From: Amorphus sp040750475
GTDB taxonomy: Bacteria > Pseudomonadota > Alphaproteobacteria > Rhizobiales > Amorphaceae
Direction of reading: 5' to 3'
NCBI RefSeq assembly: GCF_040750475.1
Contig: NZ_JABJVY010000015.1
Location: forward strand, 62,001 to 126,000
DNA: 64,000 nucleotides
Every line of letters starts with the position of its first letter. Within the stretch, counting starts at the first letter, position 1. The notes under the pieces were generated by a model that saw only the letters and a program-made list of their open reading frames with translations, searched no databases and was not told where the DNA came from. Of the stretch, positions 34,210-42,423 are shown one piece after another. A program made the translations under genes and the position numbers.

Positions 34210-35799
34210 TCAGGCGGGCGTCGCGGCTCCGTAGCCGGCCCCACCGCAGCTTTCGACGACGAGACGGTCGCCTCGATCGAGGGTGAAGGCGGAACGGGCA
34301 GTTAGGGAGATCTGGGTCCCGTCGGTGCGCAGGACCGTCGCGCGCGAGGACTGTGGCCGGCCGCCCCCCATCAGGCCTTCGGAGACCCGCTCGAACCGGT
34401 CGCCGCGCAGCGAGACAGAGACGGCATCGACCAGCGCCTCGTAGACGCGCTCGATGCCATTGCCGCCGCGCCAGCGTCCGGGGCCGCCGGAGCCGCGTCT
34501 GATCCGGGCGGACACGAGGCGGATCGGTGCGATTTCCTCCAGCGCTTCGGCGGGCATGTTCATGGCGTTGCCGACGTCGGTCGAAACCGCGTCGGCGCCA
34601 TCGGCATCCGGACCGCCTCCGGCGCCTCCAGCGATGATTTCGGTCGTGACGAAGGAACGTCCGTCCGGCCAGGAGCCTGAAAAGGCAAGCACGAAGGACA
34701 TGCCCGAATTGGCAGCCGGCATCCGCTCGGGCGCGGCCTGGGCCAGCGCCTGCAGTACGGCCGCGGTGATGCAGCGGACCATGCCCGTGCGCGCGTTGAC
34801 GGGCGCTGGCGGTGCCGCGTTCACCACGCTCGCCTCCGGCAATGTCAACGAGATGCGGCGCAAGAGGCCGCCGTTTCGGTACATCGTGGCCGGAGCGAGG
34901 CTGAGCACGGCGTAGAGCAGGGCCGAAAGGGGCCCCGAGCGCACGCAGTTGATTGGAGCTGCGACTTGCGGCGACGAGCCGGTAAAGTCGGCCGAGATGC
35001 GCCCATCTGCGAGCGTCAGGCGGACCCGAACCTCCACCGGCGGCCGGCCCGGTGTCGGGTCGAGTCCGTCAGCTCCCTGGAACGGTCCGTCGGGCAGGGC
35101 GGCGATTAGGCTTTCCGACTGATGTTCTGCTCGGTCGAGACAGGCTGCGGTGGCGTCCAGAAAGGCGGATTCCCCGGTTTCGGTAGCGATGGTGCGCAAT
35201 GAGCGGGCGGCGTCCTCGGCCGCGGCGATCTGGGCCGCGATATCGCCGAGCACCGTGTCTGGAACGCGGGAATTGAGCCGGATCAGGCCTTCCGCCTCAG
35301 GCAGGATCGTCCCGTTGCGGGCAAGGCGGGTCGGGGGCAGGCGCAACCCTTCCTGGAAAATACTCGTCGCATCCGGAGGCACAGAGCCGGGGCGCATGCC
35401 ACCAATGTCCTGGTGGTGCAGAATGCTCGCCGCGAATGCGATAAGCCGTCTCTGCGAGAAGATCGGGACGAGAACGGTGATGTCGGGCAGGTGCGTTCCG
35501 CCATCGAAGGGGTCGTTCATGAAGAAGATGTCGCCCTCCGCCATGGTCTCGGCGGGAAAGCGCGCGAGGATCGCGTCTACAGAACCTGGCAGGGCGCCCA
35601 GCAGAAGCGGGATGGCATCGGACAGCGCAAGCAGTTCGCCTGTGGCGGAAAACAGGGCGCACGACGCATCGGCGCCTTCGCGCACCACCGGCGAAACGGC
35701 GGTCCGGAAGATTGTCTCTTGCATGCCTTGGGCGATTGCATCGAGGCGCATCTGCACGACGTCGAGATTGAATGCGTCCGGAACGGCGGGCTGGGTCAT
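34210..35799 (-). CDS. Hydantoinase B / oxoprolinase-like subunit
   Basis: A 529-residue HyuB-family protein. It starts with the typical FNLDVVQMRLDAIAQGMQE, and carries the conserved PFDGGTHLPDITVLVP, HHQDIGGMRPGSVPPDATSI and GGGRPQSS blocks. With HyuA it would form an ATP-dependent amidohydrolase or carboxylase-type complex acting on hydantoins, 5-oxoproline or related cyclic amides. Its ATG overlaps the HyuA stop by four bases. It is the final gene of the minus-strand operon. Confidence 0.9.
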   Translation of the reverse strand: MTQPAVPDAFNLDVVQMRLDAIAQGMQETIFRTAVSPVVREGADASCALFSATGELLALSDAIPLLLGALPGSVDAILARFPAETMAEGDIFFMNDPFDGGTHLPDITVLVPIFSQRRLIAFAASILHHQDIGGMRPGSVPPDATSIFQEGLRLPPTRLARNGTILPEAEGLIRLNSRVPDTVLGDIAAQIAAAEDAARSLRTIATETGESAFLDATAACLDRAEHQSESLIAALPDGPFQGADGLDPTPGRPPVEVRVRLTLADGRISADFTGSSPQVAAPINCVRSGPLSALLYAVLSLAPATMYRNGGLLRRISLTLPEASVVNAAPPAPVNARTGMVRCITAAVLQALAQAAPERMPAANSGMSFVLAFSGSWPDGRSFVTTEIIAGGAGGGPDADGADAVSTDVGNAMNMPAEALEEIAPIRLVSARIRRGSGGPGRWRGGNGIERVYEALVDAVSVSLRGDRFERVSEGLMGGGRPQSSRATVLRTDGTQISLTARSAFTLDRGDRLVVESCGGAGYGAATPA

Positions 35800-37613
35800 G
35801 ACCGCGATCTCGTCATCCTGAAGCCGCCCGGAACGGCGGCACGCGTCCAGCCTTCAGCTATGGTCACGCTTTCGTCCATGCTCGGAAGCGGCCAGCGCCT
35901 GTCCGGTGTGGCCGCCCCGCGCGACAGCGTCATCGCGAACAGGTGACCGGAGAAGGGGGGCGTGATGCCGTAGCGGGCTGCATATTGCTCCACGAAGGCA
36001 GCGATGATCCGGTCCGGCGCATTGGTCGGCGTGTCGAGCTCAACGTCGAACGGGTGCATGGAGGCCGTCGGCGCGATCTCCAGGCTCAGCCACTCGACGG
36101 TGGTATCGGACGCGGCTGGAAGCAGAGCACGCAGCCGGCGGAAATACCTATCGAGCCCTGTCTGGCCGAGATCCTTCAGCGCGGCGTCGACGCGGATGCG
36201 AGCCGTGTCGCTCGACGTCATGGACAGCATCCCCATCGCACCGGCAACCGCAGAGGCAACGGGCAAAAGGATGTCTGTGCACCCCAACCGGTCGGCGATG
36301 CCGGGAACGAGTGTGCTGCCCAGTCCGCCCATGGCGACCAGGGTGACGCGGGCGGGATCGACGTTGCGCTGGACGGCATAGCGCAGCACGGCCTGGGCCA
36401 CCGTTTGCTCGGCGGCCGCCACGACGGCTCGTGCCGCCTCCTCCCGGCTTTCGCTGCCCGTCTCGCGGGCAAGGGCATCGAGCCGCGTTGCCGTTTTCTC
36501 GTCAGCGGCGAGCGAGAGCGTGCCGAGCCTGGCGAGGCATTCGGTCAATATCGGATAGGTGTCACCGTCGGGCAGCTGCATGAGGATGCCGCCCAAGCCG
36601 TCGGGCTTTGCCTGCGCCAGTCCGCCCATGGTGCAACTGTGGACGTCGCTCATGATCCGGCGAAGCGGAACGTCGGCTACCTGCGAATGCCGCGTGGTGG
36701 TCGGCATGCCGTCGCGGATCAGCGCCATGTCCGTGGTCGTGGACCCGATGTCGAGCGTGATCGCCGTTACAACGCCAGCCTCGCGGGCAAGATCGGCCGC
36801 GTGGCGGGCCGCAGACGCGGGACCGCTCGTCAGATGCGCGCTGACGTCCGCGCAAGCGGCCTTGAGCGACAGAAGCTGGCCCGTCCCATCGCAGAACTGC
36901 AAGTTGCCTGCGAACCCGCGCTGCTCGAAAGCGGCTGCGAGATTGCGCATGACCGTCGCTTGCGAGGGCAGCAGCCAAGCTTCCAGACATGTCGAGACCG
37001 TCCGTTCGAACTCGCGCGGGTTCGGATCTGCGACGTGTGACACGACCACCGGCAACTCGGGAAGGCGCGCCGTAATCGCGTCCGCGCAGGCTTTCTCGTG
37101 CGTGGGCTCGAGGTGGGCGTGAAGCAGGCAAATGGCGACCGCGTCGACCGGATCGGCTTCGAGCCGGTCGATGATCTCCGACAGGCCCTGCGTGTCGAGC
37201 GGGGCGATCTCGTCGCCTGTGGCATCCAGCCGGCCACCCACCTCGTGGATGTCGTCAGTCAAGACGAGAAAGGCGGGCGTTGCCAGCCGGGCGACCGGAT
37301 CATAGAGGTCGCGCCTGTTCTGTCGGCCGAGAAAGAGCGTATCGGCAAAGCCCGTATTGGTGATCAGCGCGACACGGCCGCCGCGCCGGGAAAAAAGCGC
37401 GTTGAGACCGCCGGTAGACGCGACGCGGATAGCTGTTAGCTGGGAGAGCTCGAAGTCGGCATCGGCCGAAATGGCTTCGATTGCGCGGAGGATGGCCTGG
37501 TCCGGAGCTGCCTGACCAACCGGATGTTTCGCCGTGGTGACCCGGCCGTTCCGGTCGAACGCCAGGTCGACGAACTCGAAGCCGATATCAACGGCCAGGA
37601 CCCCGGTCTTCAT
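35796..37613 (-). CDS. Hydantoinase A / oxoprolinase-like subunit with altered ATP motif
   Basis: A 605-residue HyuA-family protein. The usual N-terminal phosphate motif DxGGTFTD reads VDIGFEFVD (residues 8-16), and the GTTxATNAL motif reads ASTGGLNAL, whereas the second ASKHA-type motif LDIGSTTTDMALI is retained. It is also shorter than the roughly 690 residues common for HyuA. It may have weakened or changed nucleotide use. Start ATG 37613 overlaps the stop of the ureidoglycolate-lyase-like gene, and its stop overlaps HyuB. A working complex with HyuB is inferred from this coupling. Confidence 0.85.
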   Translation of the reverse strand: MKTGVLAVDIGFEFVDLAFDRNGRVTTAKHPVGQAAPDQAILRAIEAISADADFELSQLTAIRVASTGGLNALFSRRGGRVALITNTGFADTLFLGRQNRRDLYDPVARLATPAFLVLTDDIHEVGGRLDATGDEIAPLDTQGLSEIIDRLEADPVDAVAICLLHAHLEPTHEKACADAITARLPELPVVVSHVADPNPREFERTVSTCLEAWLLPSQATVMRNLAAAFEQRGFAGNLQFCDGTGQLLSLKAACADVSAHLTSGPASAARHAADLAREAGVVTAITLDIGSTTTDMALIRDGMPTTTRHSQVADVPLRRIMSDVHSCTMGGLAQAKPDGLGGILMQLPDGDTYPILTECLARLGTLSLAADEKTATRLDALARETGSESREEAARAVVAAAEQTVAQAVLRYAVQRNVDPARVTLVAMGGLGSTLVPGIADRLGCTDILLPVASAVAGAMGMLSMTSSDTARIRVDAALKDLGQTGLDRYFRRLRALLPAASDTTVEWLSLEIAPTASMHPFDVELDTPTNAPDRIIAAFVEQYAARYGITPPFSGHLFAMTLSRGAATPDRRWPLPSMDESVTIAEGWTRAAVPGGFRMTRSRS

Positions 37614-38101
37614 CGCAGCCAAGACACCTCGAAAGGACGTTGTAGCGTACGGAAAACCGTGTCCGTCCCGTCTGGCGTCTTCCACATGGCCGAGACGAAC
37701 AGCGTTTGCCGGTCCAGCGCGACGATGCCGTGGTGCCAGACACCGGGATTGTAAACGACGAGGTCGCGACCGCCGGCGAGGAAGGCTTGGGGAACGCTGC
37801 GGTCGCCGGGCTCGCTTTCCCAGACGACGACCAGATAGCGATTGGCGTTCAACGGCACGAACAGTTGAGCGGAATGCGGATGCTGTTCGGCCTGTGTCAT
37901 CGTGAGACGGCCGGCCTCGGGCGCCGCCTCGTAGAAATCGATGGCGAAGTTGTCGGCGGTTGCGTCGTGGACGCACCGCGTCGCCGTCTTGGTGAGCGTC
38001 ACGGAGCCATCGCGGATCGCTTTCACCGTCCCGACGCCGTTTTGGAGCACCTGACCGAACGGCGCGAAGGCTTCCGGCGTCAGCGCCTTCGCCTCGATCA
38101 T
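37610..38101 (-). CDS. Ureidoglycolate lyase-like protein (AllA family)
   Basis: A 163-residue cupin-like protein. The stretch LTPEAFAPFGQVLQ at the N-terminus and HPHSAQLFVPL, FLAGGRDLVVYNPGVWHHG are AllA hallmarks. AllA cleaves ureidoglycolate to glyoxylate and urea. Here it is linked to hydantoinase and CHM-isomerase-like genes instead of allantoin genes, so a different ureido or carbinolamine-type intermediate is plausible. Both ends overlap neighbours by four bases. Confidence 0.85.
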   Translation of the reverse strand: MIEAKALTPEAFAPFGQVLQNGVGTVKAIRDGSVTLTKTATRCVHDATADNFAIDFYEAAPEAGRLTMTQAEQHPHSAQLFVPLNANRYLVVVWESEPGDRSVPQAFLAGGRDLVVYNPGVWHHGIVALDRQTLFVSAMWKTPDGTDTVFRTLQRPFEVSWLR

Positions 38102-38457
38102 GCCGAGGTGTCTCGATGCTTCACATGCTTCTTGTACGCCGTCGCATCCATGTCGCGGACGTCGACACTGATGGCATCGGCCTGCGGACAGGTTTCGACA
38201 AGGGCGGCGCGGCAGGCGATGGCCAACGCTTCCTTTTTCTCCGGTGTGCGGCCTTCCAGAAGCGATAGCGTCAGATGGACGAAACCGGTCGATCCGTCAT
38301 CGAGCAGAAAATCTGCATAAGGGATCGCCCGCGCTTTCAGATCGGCGCGCCGCACGATGCCGGTCTCCACGACCGCATCGCACAGGGAGCGCATCATGAC
38401 GGCGACATCCGGAGCCGGATCGAGCGTATCGGAATATTCGAGCACAAGGTGGGGCAT
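38098..38457 (-). CDS. 5-carboxymethyl-2-hydroxymuconate isomerase-like protein
   Basis: A 119-residue tautomerase-superfamily protein. It begins MPHLVLEYSD, which leaves Pro1 as the catalytic base after Met removal, as in HpaF/CHMI. The family's homotrimer isomerises muconate semialdehyde-type acids. ATG 38457 lies two bases after the stop of the ligase gene. Its presence suggests that ring cleavage or enol intermediates arise in the pathway, although no ring-cleavage dioxygenase is encoded here. Confidence 0.85.
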   Translation of the reverse strand: MPHLVLEYSDTLDPAPDVAVMMRSLCDAVVETGIVRRADLKARAIPYADFLLDDGSTGFVHLTLSLLEGRTPEKKEALAIACRAALVETCPQADAISVDVRDMDATAYKKHVKHRDTSA

Positions 38458-38459
38458 GA

Positions 38460-39920
38460 TCAAAACAGCGAAAAATATTCGCTCTGCTCCCATTCAGAGA
38501 CGGTCGTGAGATAGCGTGACCATTCGGCGTGCTTGATCTGCGAGAGGTAGCGCGTGAAATCCGCGCCCAGCGCCTCGCGATAGAAGGCGCTCTCGTCGAA
38601 GTGCTCTAGCGCGGAGATCAGGCTGCGCGGTAGGCTTACGGCATCGCTGGTGTAGGGATTTTCCACGGGCGGCGGTGCCTTCAGGTTGCGCCGGACGCCA
38701 TCGTGACCGCTCAGAATCTGCGACGCGATGAAGAGATACGGGTTCGCGGTGGGTTCGGCCACCCGGCTTTCCACGCGCGACGCCTTATCGTTGGGAGCCA
38801 TCAAGCCGCGGATCATCGCGCCCTTGTTGTCGCGGCCCCATTGAATGCGGTCCGGGGCAAGCAGGAACGGCTGGTAGCGCTTGTATCCGTTGACGGTCGG
38901 CGTCGTCAGCAGACAGCTCTCCTTGGCATGGTCGAGCAGACCGGCAATCCAGTTTCCGGCAATCTTGGACAGAGTGCCATCATCGTGCGGGATCATCAGA
39001 TTGTCGCCGGTGTCGGTATCGACGATCGACTGATGCATATGCCAGCCGCTGGGGACGATGCCATTCAGCTTGGGGCGGCACATGAAGGTCGCGTGCAGGC
39101 CCCTGCGCGCGCACACCTGCTTGACCAGAGAGCGGAACAGAACCGTCCCGTCGGCCTGTTCCAGGGGAGAACCTGGCGCGAAGGTGAACTCGCACTGAGA
39201 GGGGCCGAACTCCGCTTCCATGGAGCGGACGGGCAATCCGAGCTTCTGGCACGCGCGTCGCAGCTCGTCCATCACCTCTTCCAGCGCGTCGTAGCGGGCT
39301 TCGGTCAGGTATTGATAGCCGTGCGAGACGAGGCTCGTGTCGGGCGGGGCGGAGGGCATCCCGGAATCGGCGTGGTCGAGGCGCGTGTTGTCGACGCGGA
39401 AGACGTAGAACTCGAACTCCAGCCCGCAGACCAGAGCGAGATTGTCTTCCTTCAACTGCGCGACGGCCCGTTTCAGAATGGAGCGGGTGCAAAACGGCAT
39501 CTCGTCGCCGTTCTTGTCGCGCACATCGCACAGCATCCAGCCGCTATGCGGCGACCACGGCAGGATCTTGAACGTCTCCGGATCGGGCACGATCAGAACG
39601 TCTCCGGCGCCGGTGAACCTGCCGGGACCGAAGCCGATATCGTCGTCCCACACCGGAAACACCGTCCGGTGCGAGGTGTCTTTCAACAGCAGCGTCGATG
39701 TCATCGCCAAGCCGTTGCGGAAGGCACCTGCCAGCTCGTCCGCGACGAGCGTCTTGCCGCGTAGGACCCCGTGCTGGTCGACGAAGGAAAGCCGCACGGT
39801 TTCCAATTCGGCACGCTTTGCCCGCTCGATAACCTCGGCTGCCACCCGAGCCTGCTCATCGGTGAACCGCGACTTGCCGGATTTCAGATCTGCCGGCACG
39901 GTCTTTGAGCTTTCCGACAC
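38460..39920 (-). CDS. Glutamine synthetase-like ligase (gamma-glutamyl-amine synthetase group)
   Basis: A 486-residue type I glutamine-synthetase-fold protein starting at GTG 39920, after AGAGGAAG. Metal and ATP residues are recognisable in CGLEFEFYVF, EAEFGPSQCEF, GWHMHQS and the Arg-rich RVESRVAEPTANPYL. The overall pattern is nearer to PuuA, IpuC or AtdA1-type enzymes, which join glutamate to an amine, than to ammonia-assimilating GlnA. It lies between a flavodoxin and the isomerase-like gene. In the model, it activates or masks an amine before or after oxygenation. Confidence 0.85.
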   Translation of the reverse strand: MSESSKTVPADLKSGKSRFTDEQARVAAEVIERAKRAELETVRLSFVDQHGVLRGKTLVADELAGAFRNGLAMTSTLLLKDTSHRTVFPVWDDDIGFGPGRFTGAGDVLIVPDPETFKILPWSPHSGWMLCDVRDKNGDEMPFCTRSILKRAVAQLKEDNLALVCGLEFEFYVFRVDNTRLDHADSGMPSAPPDTSLVSHGYQYLTEARYDALEEVMDELRRACQKLGLPVRSMEAEFGPSQCEFTFAPGSPLEQADGTVLFRSLVKQVCARRGLHATFMCRPKLNGIVPSGWHMHQSIVDTDTGDNLMIPHDDGTLSKIAGNWIAGLLDHAKESCLLTTPTVNGYKRYQPFLLAPDRIQWGRDNKGAMIRGLMAPNDKASRVESRVAEPTANPYLFIASQILSGHDGVRRNLKAPPPVENPYTSDAVSLPRSLISALEHFDESAFYREALGADFTRYLSQIKHAEWSRYLTTVSEWEQSEYFSLF

Positions 39921-39923
39921 GCT

Positions 39924-40388
39924 TCACACTTCCTCTGGCTGGACGGACAGGTCGGTCAGAATATCGGTGATCCACGGCACCGCCAGATCTTCCGGCAGGT
40001 CGTTTCCGGCTGCGTCGTGCACGGAGCGGGTACCGACCTGGGTGGCGCCATGGGCAATGAGCATCTCGGAGAGCTTCAAAGAGCCATGGGTGAAGGTCTC
40101 GTCATATTCGGAATCGCCCAGTCCGAAGATCGCGAAGCGAATGCCGGCAAGGTCATGTGCGCCTTTTTTCAACCGGTCGGCGAAGGGCTGTGCCGAGGCA
40201 GGAAGATTACCGTCATCATAGGTGGAGCAGACGATGACATGGAAGGTCTCACCTTCCAACTCGGCTGGATCGGTGTCGGCGAGATTGGCGCAGGTGACGT
40301 CGTGCTCCTCAGCGAGCGCCGATTGAATGTCTTCCGCCAGCATCTCCGCGTTGCCGGTCTCTGTGCCGTAAAGGACGGAAATCCTCAT
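39924..40388 (-). CDS. Short-chain flavodoxin
   Basis: A 154-residue flavodoxin. The FMN phosphate loop reads GTETGNAEMLAEDI (residues 8-21), and the later STYDDGNLPA and FGLGDSEYDE segments bind the isoalloxazine. It is the first gene of the minus-strand operon and is divergent from the split Rieske oxygenase. It is the best candidate in the window for electron donation to the Rieske protein. No flavodoxin reductase is present locally. Confidence 0.9.
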   Translation of the reverse strand: MRISVLYGTETGNAEMLAEDIQSALAEEHDVTCANLADTDPAELEGETFHVIVCSTYDDGNLPASAQPFADRLKKGAHDLAGIRFAIFGLGDSEYDETFTHGSLKLSEMLIAHGATQVGTRSVHDAAGNDLPEDLAVPWITDILTDLSVQPEEV

Positions 40389-40536
40389 CTGTCCATATCC
40401 CGCTGTTTAGGAGCCTCAACCCTAGAGGCTGAATGGGACCGCGCCGATGCTTTCGCTTCCACGCAACAAGCGAAGGATCTGGCTCTCGTGCGCCGATTGT
40501 CCGGCACGCGCTTTTGAACCGTTGCCGGCGAGCTCA

Positions 40537-40570
40537 TTGACACCCGTTGCGAATGGCATATGTTCATTAT
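40537..40570 (+). promoter_or_regulatory. Candidate promoter with overlapping dyad for the Rieske genes
   Basis: TTGACA (40537-40542), a 16-bp spacer and TATGTT (40559-40564) point rightward. A dyad AATG-n9-CATT centred near CATATG (40552-40568) covers the -10 and would suit repression, perhaps by the nearby IclR protein. Confidence 0.45.
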
Positions 40571-40644
40571 ACGACTTTTAGTTCGGATATCGCGCAAAAA
40601 TGTTGGCCTAAGGCGACGTTGTCAAGAGCGGCACCGGCGCGGGC

Positions 40645-41109
40645 ATGAGAGATTCGAACGACATGGGATCTGAGATGACGGATCAGTTGGACACCGAAGA
40701 CGCGGCGGCGCCGAACGCCTGGGTCAAGATAGCCGATATCGTCGATCTTGCGGGACGCCGTCCCGTCATTCCGATTACGCTTTATGGCCGGCGCCTTGTG
40801 CTCTTCCGCGACGATCAAGGGGAACTCGGTCTGATCGGACGTCATTGTCCGCATCGCGGCGCCGATCTCGTCTTCGGCAGGCGCGAGGACAACGGTCTGC
40901 GCTGTCCCTTTCACGGCTGGCATTTCGACCGTACCGGCCAATGCGTGGAGCAGCCGGCGGAGCCGGAGGATTCGACCATGTATAAGACGATCAAGCTGCC
41001 CAGCTTTCCGGTGCGCGAGCAGGGCGAGGCGATCTTCGCCTATATGGGCGAGGGCGAGCCGCCGGCCGACACGGTCGTCGCGGACGCAGCCCATTCACTC
41101 GACAACTAG
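40645..41109 (+). CDS. Stand-alone Rieske [2Fe-2S] protein
   Basis: A 154-residue protein made of one Rieske domain. Cluster ligands are Cys68-x-His70 (HCPHRGADL) and Cys87-x2-His90 (CPFHGWHF). The domain is not of the small BphF-ferredoxin type. It matches the N-terminal domain of phthalate-dioxygenase-like alpha subunits, including their trailing PVREQG and FAYMGEGEPP segments, but it ends there. The next gene is the matching oxygenase without a cluster site. ATG 40645 is uncertain; 40663 and 40675 are in-frame alternatives. It likely carries electrons from flavodoxin to the oxygenase. Confidence 0.9.
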   Translation: MRDSNDMGSEMTDQLDTEDAAAPNAWVKIADIVDLAGRRPVIPITLYGRRLVLFRDDQGELGLIGRHCPHRGADLVFGRREDNGLRCPFHGWHFDRTGQCVEQPAEPEDSTMYKTIKLPSFPVREQGEAIFAYMGEGEPPADTVVADAAHSLDN

Positions 41110-41162
41110 GATCCCGCTCCTGCGCTGAGATAAAAACGCAGATCGGATCGGAGGACGTTCGA

Positions 41163-42389
41163 ATGATCAGTCAGAAGCTGAACGATCAGATTACCCGAAT
41201 TGGCCCCGGCACTCCGGCCGGCGCTGTCTTGCGGCGCTATTGGCAGCCCGCCGCCTTGGTCGACGAGCTGCAGGAGCAACGGCCGATCGTGCCCGTCAAC
41301 CTGTTGGGCGAACGGTTGGCGCTCACGCGCGATGAAAACGGGAAGTTCGTTCTCAAGCAGCGCGTGGCCTCTGTCGACGAACCGCCGATTTACTATCCCG
41401 ACTCCGATGCAATCGACATAGTCGAAGATGGCCCGACCTATCCGGTGGTGGAAAAGAAGGGCATCTTCTTTGCCTATATGGGGCCGGGCGATGCGCCGGA
41501 CTTTCCCAATTTCGACTGTTTCCGCGCGCCGGACAGCCACGTATTTGCGTTCAAGGGGCTTTGGGAGTGCAACTGGCTTCAGGCGCTCGAGGTCGGGATC
41601 GATCCCTCGCACGCCTCGTTCCTCCACCGATTCCTGCAGGATGACGATCCAGCCGACAGCTACGGCAAGCAGTTTCGCGACAAGGCGGCCCACACCGACA
41701 TGCCGATGACCCAGGTCCTGCGCGAGTATCCGCGTCCGGATCTTCAGGTCGAGGAGACGGATTTCGGACTGAAGATCACCGCGCTTCGTCACATGCAAAA
41801 CGACCTGACGCATGTGCGCGTCACGAACCAGATTTTCCCCGAGGCGATCTGCATTCCCATGTCGCGCGAGATGATCATCACGCAGTGGCATGTGCCGATC
41901 GATGACGAGAATTGCTACTGGTATACGATCTTCACCAGCTTCGCGAAGCCGGTGAACAAAGAGCTTATGCGCGAGCAGCGGCTGAAAGAGCACCGCTTGC
42001 CCGACTATGCGCCCCTGAAGAACCGGTCGAACAACTATCACTACGATCCGGAAGAGCAGGACACCTTGACCTATACGGGCATGGGTCTGGACATCAACGT
42101 CCATGATCAATGGGCCGTGGAAGGGCAGGGCCGGATCCAGGACCGCACGCGGGAACATCTCGGGCGAGGGGACGCAGCGATCGTGCGCTACCGCCTGATG
42201 CTGCGCAAAGCCATCAAGGCCGTCGAAAACAACAAGGAAGACGCCCTGCCGATGCGAAACGGATCGGTTGCCGATCTCGTCGGACCGCTTTCCAACGACG
42301 CGATCGCTTCGACCCATGACTGGAAAGAGGCGAGCTGGCAGGCGGATATGAAGCGCCGCGCCGACTGTCCTTGGGACGCCTCCGTCTAA
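41163..42389 (+). CDS. Ring-hydroxylating oxygenase alpha-subunit-like protein lacking its Rieske cluster site
   Basis: A 408-residue homologue of LigXa/phthalate-4,5-dioxygenase-type alpha subunits (GPGTPAGAVLRRYWQPAAL start). The mononuclear iron motif is complete: Asp147-x2-His150-x4-His155 in GIDPSHASFLH. Where the Rieske CxH and CxxH should be (residues 63-100), the sequence jumps from the ENGKFVL region to PVVEKKGIFFAYMG, without any Cys or His pair. The catalytic C-terminal part (HDQWAVEGQG, DRTREHLG) is normal. A GGAGG site precedes ATG 41163. It presumably receives electrons from the separate Rieske protein just upstream. Target may be an aromatic or a gamma-glutamyl-modified amine. 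Confidence 0.9.
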   Translation: MISQKLNDQITRIGPGTPAGAVLRRYWQPAALVDELQEQRPIVPVNLLGERLALTRDENGKFVLKQRVASVDEPPIYYPDSDAIDIVEDGPTYPVVEKKGIFFAYMGPGDAPDFPNFDCFRAPDSHVFAFKGLWECNWLQALEVGIDPSHASFLHRFLQDDDPADSYGKQFRDKAAHTDMPMTQVLREYPRPDLQVEETDFGLKITALRHMQNDLTHVRVTNQIFPEAICIPMSREMIITQWHVPIDDENCYWYTIFTSFAKPVNKELMREQRLKEHRLPDYAPLKNRSNNYHYDPEEQDTLTYTGMGLDINVHDQWAVEGQGRIQDRTREHLGRGDAAIVRYRLMLRKAIKAVENNKEDALPMRNGSVADLVGPLSNDAIASTHDWKEASWQADMKRRADCPWDASV

Positions 42390-42423
42390 TCGGCGGGAAC
42401 ACGACCGTGTCGAGCGATTCCAG

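Noticed and set aside
40645..42389. The two Rieske-related genes as a frameshifted single alpha subunit
   Set aside because: Each gene has its own start, ribosome site or promoter and stop, with 53 bases between. Both contain the shared domain flanks, so joining them would duplicate sequence instead of restoring one protein.
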